Assembly (NCBI GenBank): GCA_020442635.1
Contig: JAGRJR010000001.1
Location: 1-64,000 of the forward strand
Reading direction: 5' to 3'
From: Lysobacterales bacterium
Lineage (GTDB): Bacteria > Pseudomonadota > Gammaproteobacteria > Xanthomonadales > Marinicellaceae
Length of the DNA: 64,000 bases
Shown: positions 56,303 to 64,000 of the stretch, one piece after another
Position numbering within the stretch: position 1 is the stretch's first letter
Layout of the letters: each line of letters opens with the position of its first letter
Notes under the pieces: model-generated
Told to the model about the DNA's origin: nothing
Database searches by the model: none
What the model saw: only the letters and a program-made list of their open reading frames with translations
Translations under genes and position numbers: made by a program

Positions 56303-57508
56303 ATGAAAAGACTCATACTATGTTTAGACGGTACCTGGAACAGTGCTTATGCGGAAAGTAAAAGGGATGATGGGATAAAGGTGTTAAAGCCTTCGAATGT
56401 GTTGAAGCTGGCTCGGGGGATTGAGCCTGAAGATGACGAAGGGAATCAGCAGGTTGTTTATTATGATACGGGCGTCGGTTCTTTGGCTAAGTATCCTGGT
56501 TTTGCTAACTGGTTTTTGAGTAAAGTAGATAAAACAGCAGGTGGTGCCTGGGGTGCGGGGTTTGAGGCGAATATTGAAGATGCCTTGACTTTTATCGTTA
56601 ATAACTACAATCCTGGTGAAGGTAAGAAAAAAGCCGATGAGGTGTTGGTGTTTGGGTTCAGTCGGGGTGCTGCAACCGCGCGGGCATTGACACAATTTAT
56701 TTCATGGATGGATGGTATGCCAGTAAAAGCAGATGCTTATTTTTTACCCAAGTTATTCAGGATATATGTGAAAGCCAAAGGCAAAACCACAATTTCCAAG
56801 GCAAAAGAAAAAATCAATAAGGAGATAGATAAAGTCAACGAAACACGAAAGAGGAAGATTGACTATCCATTTCAAGAATGGAATCAAGTCAGAATAAATT
56901 TCTTGGGAGTTTGGGATACTGTTTTGGCTTTAGGAGGGCGTGTGGTTACCATGAAATCTCGAAAATTTTACCTCAGTGATCAACCTGCAAAATGTGTTGA
57001 TCATGCCAGACAAGCCTTGGCTATAGATGAACAACGATATGATTTCTTGCCAGAAGTCTGGCAGTCTCCTTCATTTGAAGGTCAGACGTTGGAACAAAAT
57101 TGGTTTGCCGGTGTTCATTCTAATATAGGTGGGGGTTATGCAAATGATGGATTGGCCAACATCACACTTCATTGGATGGTTAATAGAATCAAAGATGTGA
57201 TTGTTGGGTTTAAAACCAACGATGATTTCTTAAATATTTATGGACCATTCCCGCAAGATGAAATGGTGGATTCAAAAACGAAAACCTACAAAGCCAAAGA
57301 TTTTGTCATGCGTAAAAAGGGTATGAGAAAAATAATTACCAATCTCGACAATGGCTATCAAAAATCCGGTTTAAAAGTCCATCGCAAAGTCAGAGAAAGG
57401 ATGGAAGCTGATTTTCAGCAATATGAACATATGAACCGCAGATATCAGCCTAAGAATTTAGTTAAGTATTTAAAAGATAAAGATCCAAGTCAGGTTTTTG
57501 ATGAATAA
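56303..57508 (+). CDS. DUF2235 alpha/beta hydrolase (Tle1-like lipase)
   Basis: 401 residues. The N-terminal LCLDGTWNSAY, VYYDTGVGS and the nucleophile elbow VLVFGFSRGAATAR (Ser120) are the DUF2235/Tle1 signature. The remaining triad is probably the Asp in FLGVWDTVLALGG and the His in FAGVHSNIGGGY. Tle1 proteins are T6SS phospholipases, but no VgrG, PAAR or other T6SS gene is in the window, and no signal peptide is present. RBS GAGGAAAAG. First gene of the lipase block; the next gene starts 33 bases on with AAGGAGGGGG. Confidence 0.9.
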   Translation: MKRLILCLDGTWNSAYAESKRDDGIKVLKPSNVLKLARGIEPEDDEGNQQVVYYDTGVGSLAKYPGFANWFLSKVDKTAGGAWGAGFEANIEDALTFIVNNYNPGEGKKKADEVLVFGFSRGAATARALTQFISWMDGMPVKADAYFLPKLFRIYVKAKGKTTISKAKEKINKEIDKVNETRKRKIDYPFQEWNQVRINFLGVWDTVLALGGRVVTMKSRKFYLSDQPAKCVDHARQALAIDEQRYDFLPEVWQSPSFEGQTLEQNWFAGVHSNIGGGYANDGLANITLHWMVNRIKDVIVGFKTNDDFLNIYGPFPQDEMVDSKTKTYKAKDFVMRKKGMRKIITNLDNGYQKSGLKVHRKVRERMEADFQQYEHMNRRYQPKNLVKYLKDKDPSQVFDE

Positions 57509-57541
57509 ATATTAGAAGATATAAATATGTAAGGAGGGGGT

Positions 57542-58012
57542 ATGAACACCAACAGCAGTCCAATTATTTCAACCAAGGACAAGAAAGCCTATTCAGGTTA
57601 TGTTGTTGATTTGAACAAGAAATATCAAGTTAAACTGGCAGCGGTTGAGGGATCCACAGAGAAACCTTTGCCAAGTGAACCAGCACCCTTTATAGATGGA
57701 AGCAAGACCAGTGATTTTGGAGGGTGGTTGTGCATTCGTGAAGGCAAAGGCAGATTATTTCATCATTTGGGAAGGTTAACCTGCCGTTACCGAAAAGCCA
57801 ACGTGTTCAGTCTTGTTGGGTTGATTAAAAAGAAAAAAATTGATCTTGGTGCATTGTGGCTGGAAGCAAACAAAGAAGAGTTTATTCTAGATTTAAAACA
57901 ACATTTTAAGAATCAGACTGGTCAGGAAAAACTCTACTTATTCATGAATGACTGTATTTTCTTTTATTTCAATAATAGAGGTTATTACTCCATTGAACTG
58001 AATGAAACTTAA
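57542..58012 (+). CDS. Hypothetical protein, 156 aa, in the lipase block
   Basis: Cytoplasmic-looking protein with a strong RBS (AAGGAGGGGG). N-terminal part is disordered or Pro/Ser/Glu-rich (AAVEGSTEKPLPSEPAPF), followed by basic GRLFHHLGRLTCRYRKANVFSLVGLIKKKKID and the end YLFMNDCIFFYFNNRGYYSIEL. No family recognised. Its place between two predicted lipases suggests an adaptor, regulator or immunity role, but nothing in the sequence proves this. Confidence 0.65.
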   Translation: MNTNSSPIISTKDKKAYSGYVVDLNKKYQVKLAAVEGSTEKPLPSEPAPFIDGSKTSDFGGWLCIREGKGRLFHHLGRLTCRYRKANVFSLVGLIKKKKIDLGALWLEANKEEFILDLKQHFKNQTGQEKLYLFMNDCIFFYFNNRGYYSIELNET

Positions 58013-58023
58013 GGGGAAAAATA

Positions 58024-59679
58024 ATGAAAGAATGTGATTTAGTTATGAAGGGTGGTATCTCCAGTGGAATTGTCTATCCAAAAGCCGTAGGAATATTGTC
58101 AAAAGATTATGTGTTCAAAAACATTGGCGGAGCATCTGCAGGAGCAATAGCCGCGGCTTTCACAGCTGCAGCTGAATACCAAAGACAAAATTCTAATAGT
58201 AAAAAAGGATTCAAGCTGTTAAACAAGGACCTACCGGAACAGATTGGGAATGACCTTTTAAGTCTATTTCAACCTCATGAAAAACACAGCAAGGTTTTCA
58301 AGATACTAGTTGATTATATTTCTAGGGATAAACCTAATAAGTTTTGGTTTATCACAAAAAACATTTTTCACCTTAGAAAGTTTTATCGTTTACCCGAAAC
58401 TTTATTAAAAACAAATTTTGGTTTATGTTCTGGTTTAACAAACAACCATCAATCAACTAAGGGTTTAACGGATTGGTTGAATTATTGGCTAGAGAAAACT
58501 GCAGGACGTCTTAATCATGGTAAGCTTCCAGACAGGCCTTTAACATTTGGTGATTTAAAAGCTCAAGGAATCAAACTAAAGGTCATCACCACCAATGTAT
58601 CAACTCAACAATCAACTCCATTACCTTTTTTAATATCATGTCATGCCAAGTTAAAAGACCTTAAGAATTTGTTACCAAGTAATTTAGTTAAATATCTGGT
58701 CAATCAACACAACTCAACCTCAAATCAAACAATTTTTAATGATGATTATTTGGTTAGGATTCCCAAAGGCGATGAAATGCCTGTTTTGATGGCAGTAAGG
58801 ATGAGTTTAAGTTTTCCTGTTTTATTGGCAGCTTTTCCAATTTATCAAGTTGATAGATCTCGCCGGTTGCTTGATGACGATGATTACAAAGTCCCACGTT
58901 TGTGCTGGTACAGCGATGGTGGTATTACAAGTAATTTTCCCATTCACCTCTTTGATAATATGTTCCCATCTAGGCCAACATTTGGCATTAGTTTAGATAA
59001 ATATCATGAACATCGTCAAGAGAGTGATGAAGATAATAAGATGTCTGTTCCAGGCAAAAACAGAGTTTATTTGCCGACTAATGCCAACCAAGGAAAGACA
59101 ATTCCGATCAATACTATTAAAAGTTTTTCTTCATTTCTAGGTTCAATTTTTTCTTTGTCATAAAACTGGCAAGATAAAGCTCAAAGTAGATTACCTGGCT
59201 ATTTGGATAGGGTGGTTAATATTGCTCTAAAAGGAGATGAGGGTGGATTGAACTTAACAATGGAAAAAACAAAAGTTAAAAGACTATCTGACTTGGGTGG
59301 AATAGCTGGTGAGGAGGTTCTAAAGGAATTTAATTTTTATGAGCACAGGTGGAGAAGAGTATTAAGTGCTTACGCTGCACTTGAAGAGGAGTTTGAGTCA
59401 ATTTTCAATGAGTTTGGAACAGTTAAGAAACCTGGAGATGTGAGGAAATTTCTTGTCGACTATCAAAAAGGGTTTGCCAAAAATAAATTATTAGCAACCA
59501 GCTATAAACCGAGAAATCAAAATGAACTTAATGTTTTATTTACACGTTTAGATGCATTGGCTTCATTGGCAGGAAATTGGCAGAAAAGTCCAATACGTAA
59601 ATCATGGGGTGGCGCTAACATGCCAAAACCAAATGCCTCCTTACGACTTGTACCTGGAGATATCTATTCAAATGATTAA
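58024..59679 (+). pseudogene. Patatin-like phospholipase interrupted by an in-frame TAA
   Basis: Patatin fold at the N-terminus: Gly-rich MKGGISSGIVYPKAVG, nucleophile GGASAG (Ser38), then a DGG motif (WYSDGGITSNFPIH, Asp about 298) completing the Ser-Asp dyad. Codon 380 is TAA (59161-59163), but the same frame stays open for a further 171 codons to the stop at 59677-59679, reading NWQDKAQSRLPGYLDRVVNIALKG. That NWQD..SRLPGY..R stretch resembles the usual C-terminal region of long patatins. So one ancestral gene of about 552 codons has a nonsense change, a sequencing error, or readthrough. The N-terminal 379 aa keep the whole catalytic dyad and may still act. Confidence 0.8.
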
Positions 59680-60019
59680 AGCCATTCTAATTATTATATT
59701 TGCTTTGTTTTTAACTGGTTGTATTCAACATGTAAAAATTGAAGGCTCTGATCATAAAGAAAGCCATTGGAATATTGGGATAACAAAAATAGGCATGGCT
59801 CAATATAAACCACATGTTAAAAATCTAGAAATTACTACATTAGGGGCATGGTTTGACAAATCCAATATAGGTGTTGGCTTTAAAAGTGATCAAGAAATAG
59901 TCTTGTCAGAGAAATGTAAAGTGGTTTTTATCATCGAAAATGAAAAACAATTAAAGAAATCGATTCAGCTTATTAACCAAGAATTAAATAGTAACAAGGA
60001 GAATATATGTGTCTTATAA
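59672..60019 (+). CDS. Small lipoprotein, 115 aa
   Basis: Starts at ATG 59672, inside the end of the patatin frame (8-base overlap), giving MIKAILIIIFALFLTGC with lipobox LTGC. The frame is open further upstream, but only this start gives a signal. The mature part is about 100 residues with no known family. Its stop overlaps the next lipoprotein start (60007). Position after a phospholipase fits an immunity-type lipoprotein, as in Tle/Tli pairs, but this is inference. Confidence 0.7.
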   Translation: MIKAILIIIFALFLTGCIQHVKIEGSDHKESHWNIGITKIGMAQYKPHVKNLEITTLGAWFDKSNIGVGFKSDQEIVLSEKCKVVFIIENEKQLKKSIQLINQELNSNKENICVL

Positions 60020-60879
60020 AATTAATTAAAATCAGTTTGTTTATGCCTTTATTAACAGGCTGTTGGGTAACCAATCGTGATAGAAACCCACATAATGATG
60101 TACTGATCTTTGGGACTACCACAAAAGTTGCGCTTGATGTTTCCGCACCTGTTCAAAATGCTGGAGTACCTGAATTCACTCTGGGATACAAAAGGTTAGA
60201 GGCGGTTTGGATGCCATTAAAGCCCAATGGCGATGTGGTAGCAGCTGAGAAATCAACTCCAGAATTATTAGAAAAAGCAAAGGAATGTATCAAGCAATAC
60301 CCTAAGGAAAGTATTAATAGGAAAGATTGTATAGAATCCGTTTTACCTCCAGAAAAGTATGTTTCATTGTCTGCAGGCTTTGACTCTAAAAACGGCGGTA
60401 ATCAATTTGAAATGGATACATATTCCGTTTTTGCAAGTCTTGGGGCTAAAGGTAGTTTGGGAAGCAGTTCATCAGGAGAAATTGCACAGTTTTTTGCGAC
60501 AGGAATAGCAGCGCAAAGATTAGGAGCAAATCAGCAAATTGGATTAGCCCTCAATACCAATGCCACGAAAGCAGTTGATAAAAGTGCTGAAGCTCAGGCT
60601 GAAAAATCAAAAGAAGTTGTTGCACTTCTTGAAGCAGGCGCATCACCTGAGCAAGCTACTGCTTTGGCATCTGGTACAGAAGAAAATATAACAAAAAGAA
60701 AAACAGAGGTATTATTAGCTATTGGTTGTGTTTCTGCATGGGATGATGATGTTCCTGACAATTTAATAAGAGAATTAGGATCAGATTTATTTTCGCTAAG
60801 AAATACCGATGGATTTCAAAGGGCATTGCAAAGAGATGATTCTGCAAGAGAATTAATTTTAACAGAGTGTAACAAGTAG
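60007..60879 (+). CDS. Lipoprotein, 290 aa
   Basis: Lipobox MPLLTGC near residue 19, RBS AAGGAG inside the previous gene, 13-base overlap with it. The body includes a segment DVSAPVQNAGVPEFTLGYKRLEAVWMPL, then a Gly/Ser-rich part (GAKGSLGSSSSGEIAQFFATGIAAQRLG) and an Ala/Glu-rich helix (SKEVVALLEAGASPEQATALASGTEE). No recognised family. Cotranscribed with the lipases and the small lipoprotein. The Ala-rich helix suggests oligomerisation or a pore-like or sheath partner, not proven. Confidence 0.7.
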   Translation: MCLIKLIKISLFMPLLTGCWVTNRDRNPHNDVLIFGTTTKVALDVSAPVQNAGVPEFTLGYKRLEAVWMPLKPNGDVVAAEKSTPELLEKAKECIKQYPKESINRKDCIESVLPPEKYVSLSAGFDSKNGGNQFEMDTYSVFASLGAKGSLGSSSSGEIAQFFATGIAAQRLGANQQIGLALNTNATKAVDKSAEAQAEKSKEVVALLEAGASPEQATALASGTEENITKRKTEVLLAIGCVSAWDDDVPDNLIRELGSDLFSLRNTDGFQRALQRDDSARELILTECNK

Positions 60880-60889
60880 GAGTACTAAT

Positions 60890-61102
60890 ATGGTTGCAGA
60901 AACAGTGGTGATTTTTTGTGAAAATCAAAATGAAATTAACTTAGCAGTCCAAAGGTGGGTGAATGAGGAAGGGTTTAAAAGGGTATATACATCCAGTGTT
61001 AAGGAGCAAGCTTTACATTATTTAAAAATAGATTCAGGGTACAGGAAAAGCGAATGTACCCCATATAACCTATTTAAACATGTTGTATTGTTTGAAAAAT
61101 GA
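60890..61102 (+). CDS. Small protein of 70 aa upstream of the AAA+ gene
   Basis: ATG 60890 follows TAGGAG, 10 bases after the lipoprotein stop. Starts MVAETVVIFCENQNEINLAVQRWVNEEGF; has an alpha/beta look with no signal or membrane helix. The last four bases overlap the AAA+ gene (ATGA), so the two are translationally coupled. No known family; a small sensor or adaptor for the AAA+ protein is a reasonable guess. Confidence 0.6.
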   Translation: MVAETVVIFCENQNEINLAVQRWVNEEGFKRVYTSSVKEQALHYLKIDSGYRKSECTPYNLFKHVVLFEK

Positions 61103-63306
61103 CTGAAAATTTTACAGAAATTGGAAATATATTAATCCCAAAGTCTAACCAGTTTGTAAATGGTAGGACAGAAGAAATAAACGCTATTTTGAACCGGCTT
61201 GAATACTCTGAAAATAAATCGTTTGTATTGGTTGGTTCACCGGGGTCTGGTAAATCTACAATAATAAAAGAGGTCGCAAAGCAAACATATTCTAGAAACA
61301 GTTTTCCTTGGACAATAATAAAAACATCATGTTCAAATTTACATTCTGGAGCTGTTTATTCTGGCGAGCTAGAGACGAAATTAGGTTCGATCATTAAAAT
61401 CCTTAAGCCTTCTAATAGGGTCATTTTGTATTTAACCGACATCCACTTGATGATGGGTGCCGGAACAACCATTAATGATAACTCAAGTATCGGGACTTCT
61501 CTGCTATCTGCTGTAGAAATGGGTGATATTGTGCTTGCTGGTGAATGCAGTAGGGAGGAGTATCTTTATGGAATTGAACGCTATCCTAAATTATCCAAAT
61601 TACTAAACATTCACAAAATTGATGAAACAACGAAAAATCAAACTGAAGAAATTATAAAAGGGCATCTTGAAATTAAAAAAACTCAATCAGGAAGTCTTAG
61701 TTGGGATGATGGTATAGAGGCATATTTAATCGAATTAGCAGAGAACTATGCAGTTAATATAGTGCGACCTGGTAATGCAGTTGATTTGTTAAATAAAACT
61801 GTAGATTCGCTTTTAAGTAACAAACTTTCACGCCATATATCAAGAGACGTTATTCTAAACACCTTGAAGGAGTCTACAGGTTTACCTATTGAGCTTATTG
61901 ATGAGAAAAACTCAATAAATTTAGCTGAGGTATTTTCATTTTTTTCAAGTTCTGTTTTCGGACAAGGAAAAGCGATTCAAACTGTGATAGAACGTTTATT
62001 ATTACTTAAGGCAGGATTATGTGACTCGAAAAGGCCGCTTGGAGTTTTTTGGTTTATTGGTTCCACAGGGGTTGGTAAAACTGAATTAGCTAAAAAACTG
62101 GCAGAATATGTTTTTGGTTCCGAATCAAAGTTGGCTCGTTTTGATATGACTGAATACAGTGATAATTTATCTTATGAAAAACTGATTGGTAACCATCAAA
62201 AGAGTGAAGGATCTAATGCTCACGCAGGCGTTTTAATTGACAAAGTCAGAGCAGAACCCTTTTCATTGGTACTACTTGATGAGTTTGAGAAGGCACACCA
62301 AAACGTAAGAAATCTCTTTTTACAGGTGTTCGATGATGCCAGGTTAACTAATTCAGTTGGTCAAACAACAAGTTTCAAGCAAGTAATTATTATACTGACT
62401 TCCAATTTAAAAAAAAGTGAATTAGAAACAAATTTCCCACCTGAGTTTTTAAATCGTATTGATCATATAATTGAATTTGAGCCTTTGTCTGAGAAAGCAT
62501 TATTTAAAGTTGCTGATAACTATTTAAAATCATGTGTAAAACGCCAAGGTTTGAAAAGTAGATTAATTAAAGTTAAATATGAAGATTGTTTGATTGAATT
62601 TTTAATAAAAGAATACATGAAATCTGAACAAAACATGCGTTATGGAGCCAGGCCGATCAAAAGAATTATCGAAAAAAAAATTCTTGTTCCAATCGCTCAG
62701 GTTATTGCTTCTGATAACGAAGGCTCTATAAAAGAAATTGATGTAACTGTATCAAATGGAGTGCTTTCAGTAAAAAAAATAATGAATGACAAAAAATTAA
62801 ATAATTCTTCAAAATCCTCAACTTTTAATTTCATTTCTAAAAGAAAGAATCACCATAAGTTTTCAGAACCATTTGATGCAACGCAGGCTGGAAAAGCTCA
62901 TAAAATACCGCAATTCCAAGGGTTCTGTTACAAAAATGCTATTGAAGACTGTCACATGCTTAAATACCATGCAAACATACTATTGTCAGAATTTTCCTCG
63001 AATTCAGATAGTATTGTATTGATATCTATTGATGACGATTTTATTTATGGCCAGTCTAATTATCATCCGTTGGAAGATGAGCTTAATGAAATTCAGAATT
63101 CTGAAGTAGAAGAGGAAGTTTATCCCCTAAAATTTGCAGGGAGATGGGATTTAATAGTATCTACAGATGTTTTTCTTCAAAATATTAAACATGTTGATAA
63201 GGTTATCCTAAATGACAACAAGCTACAAAAAAAGTTTGTTGAGCATTTTTTGATTAGGAAGTTTAAAACTAAATTTATTTTCATTGGCGACTTGTTGGAA
63301 AAATAA
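61099..63306 (+). CDS. Clp/Hsp100-type double AAA+ ATPase, atypical
   Basis: 735 residues. D1 at about 15-210: Walker A GSPGSGKST, pore-loop YSGELETKL kept, Walker B altered to ILYLTDIHLMMGAG (IDE to LTD). D2 at about 285-520: Walker A GSTGVGKTE, FDMTEYSDNLSYEKLIG, Walker B LVLLDEFEKAH, sensor LTSN, Arg finger FLNRID, then lid NMRYGARPIKR. The GYVG pore loop after LIG is missing (NHQKSEGSNAHAG). No N-domain or ClpB middle domain; a C-terminal part of about 170 residues is unknown. Coupled to a small protein upstream and a nuclease-like gene downstream (TAATG). Confidence 0.88.
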   Translation: MTENFTEIGNILIPKSNQFVNGRTEEINAILNRLEYSENKSFVLVGSPGSGKSTIIKEVAKQTYSRNSFPWTIIKTSCSNLHSGAVYSGELETKLGSIIKILKPSNRVILYLTDIHLMMGAGTTINDNSSIGTSLLSAVEMGDIVLAGECSREEYLYGIERYPKLSKLLNIHKIDETTKNQTEEIIKGHLEIKKTQSGSLSWDDGIEAYLIELAENYAVNIVRPGNAVDLLNKTVDSLLSNKLSRHISRDVILNTLKESTGLPIELIDEKNSINLAEVFSFFSSSVFGQGKAIQTVIERLLLLKAGLCDSKRPLGVFWFIGSTGVGKTELAKKLAEYVFGSESKLARFDMTEYSDNLSYEKLIGNHQKSEGSNAHAGVLIDKVRAEPFSLVLLDEFEKAHQNVRNLFLQVFDDARLTNSVGQTTSFKQVIIILTSNLKKSELETNFPPEFLNRIDHIIEFEPLSEKALFKVADNYLKSCVKRQGLKSRLIKVKYEDCLIEFLIKEYMKSEQNMRYGARPIKRIIEKKILVPIAQVIASDNEGSIKEIDVTVSNGVLSVKKIMNDKKLNNSSKSSTFNFISKRKNHHKFSEPFDATQAGKAHKIPQFQGFCYKNAIEDCHMLKYHANILLSEFSSNSDSIVLISIDDDFIYGQSNYHPLEDELNEIQNSEVEEEVYPLKFAGRWDLIVSTDVFLQNIKHVDKVILNDNKLQKKFVEHFLIRKFKTKFIFIGDLLEK

Positions 63307-64000
63307 TGACTGGTCGACATGTTACTAGAGGTTTCAAACTGCAGGCGTTATATACATCAGGAAGATTGATTGAGTTATATACCAATGATGACGTAGTTTG
63401 TTTGATCCCAGAAGGTCGATCTTCTATTGAAGATTTAGTTATTATTTATAAAGATGGATCTGAAGAAGTTGTCCAAATAAAAAGTACTGATAGCTCATTT
63501 GATCGGTATAAAGCGATTGCTGTTATAAAAGAATTTTCTAAGTTGTTGAAAGTAAATTCAAAAATATTTCGATTCAGACTTTTTATATTTGGTGCAGTCT
63601 CTAATGGAGTTATGAAAATCCATCGTACTTGTAACTCTATTCGAAACAATACAATTAACCAGTCTATTTTAGATTTATCTCAAGAAATATGCATAGATGA
63701 GCGAATAGCTTTGCAAACTCTCAAAATGACAATCATCGAAACATGTGGAAATCATGAGAGCCATGAAAAATATATAGAATCACAATTAATTGAGGCTGGA
63801 GTTGGGCGAGAAAGGTTAGATATGGTTTTAAAGGACATCTGGCACCTGGCATTAGATAGAGCATCTAAAAGTGAAAATAATTCTTATGTTTTTGAGGATG
63901 ATGTTCAGCGAACTATGAAATTAGTAAAGCCTAATGTCAAAAGCATGCTCAGATATTGTTCAGAACTAATAAGCTCACATGATACTTATCCTTGGCAAAT
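63306..64000 (+). CDS. PD-(D/E)xK nuclease-like protein, 3' end outside window
   Basis: Starts at ATG 63306, sharing its A with the stop of the AAA+ gene. About 231 codons are visible; the frame is open at the right edge. The N-terminus reads RGFKLQALYTSGRLIELY, then EGRSSIEDLVIIY and EEVVQIKST. This E..D..QxK order is that of the DUF4297/Cap4-type nuclease domain often found at the start of defence effectors that cut double-stranded DNA. The following helical region (about 85-231) has no clear family. Likely the nuclease effector of the AAA+ system. Confidence 0.75.
   Translation, partial: MTGRHVTRGFKLQALYTSGRLIELYTNDDVVCLIPEGRSSIEDLVIIYKDGSEEVVQIKSTDSSFDRYKAIAVIKEFSKLLKVNSKIFRFRLFIFGAVSNGVMKIHRTCNSIRNNTINQSILDLSQEICIDERIALQTLKMTIIETCGNHESHEKYIESQLIEAGVGRERLDMVLKDIWHLALDRASKSENNSYVFEDDVQRTMKLVKPNVKSMLRYCSELISSHDTYPWQ

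Noticed and set aside
56303..60879. Complete type VI secretion effector operon
   Set aside because: Lipases and lipoproteins fit, but no VgrG, PAAR, Hcp or adaptor gene is visible, so a T6SS link is left only as a possibility.

Overview
The window is chromosomal DNA from a moderately AT-rich gammaproteobacterium. The gene set (sucA-sucB-lpd, T-protein TyrA, RNase D, HPF, Dps, TonB receptor with a Fur box, a xanthomonad-like pilin tail) and the secreted proteins ending in an 'IFxDGF' motif suggest a marine Marinicella-like relative of the Lysobacterales. That placement is an inference from protein style, not a match I could run.

From 1 to about 46.5 kb the region looks like ordinary core and semi-core genome. 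1-7 kb: two hypothetical genes, a tiny minus-strand gene with its own terminator, a CoA-transferase, an AraC/GyrI-like regulator next to a 226-bp MITE, a lipoprotein fused to a type IV pilin-like C-terminus, and tRNA-Leu(CAA). 7-13 kb: HPF and Dps, an operon of a 5'-nucleotidase lipoprotein and an FGE-domain protein, and RNase D starting inside the same CATG as the nucleotidase. 13-20 kb: an FG-GAP secreted protein, an ECF sigma factor coupled to a Ser/Thr kinase-TPR protein, a second MITE copy, a Cys-rich repeat lipoprotein, a GNAT enzyme and a Bax-inhibitor-1 family membrane protein. 20-27.6 kb: a solitary SEFIR/TIR gene between repeats, tyrA, a CsgG-like protein, a two-component system with a VWA protein, and a fasciclin protein. 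27.7-33.2 kb: the 2-oxoglutarate dehydrogenase operon. 33.3-46.5 kb: a propeller protein, a diguanylate cyclase, a TauE-type permease, a Fur-controlled TonB receptor operon, several secreted proteins and a crotonase.

From about 46.5 kb to the right edge there is a visibly more AT-rich accessory (defence-like) island, all genes on the plus strand. It has three blocks. (1) A type I restriction-modification operon, hsdR-hsdM-hsdS, in which HsdS has a 250-residue C-terminal extension. The operon continues with an ABC/SMC-like ATPase and an HNH nuclease resembling a Septu (PtuA/PtuB) pair. (2) A lipase block: a DUF2235 (Tle1-like) hydrolase, a small protein, a patatin-like phospholipase interrupted by one in-frame TAA, and two small lipoproteins. 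(3) A tightly coupled block: a 70-residue protein, a Clp/Hsp100-type double AAA+ protein whose second ring lacks the usual GYVG pore loop, and a PD-(D/E)xK nuclease-like protein cut by the window edge. Block 3 is the best candidate here for an undescribed system; block 2 may belong to it or be a separate effector/immunity cluster.

No CRISPR array, complete insertion sequence, rRNA or integrase was seen.
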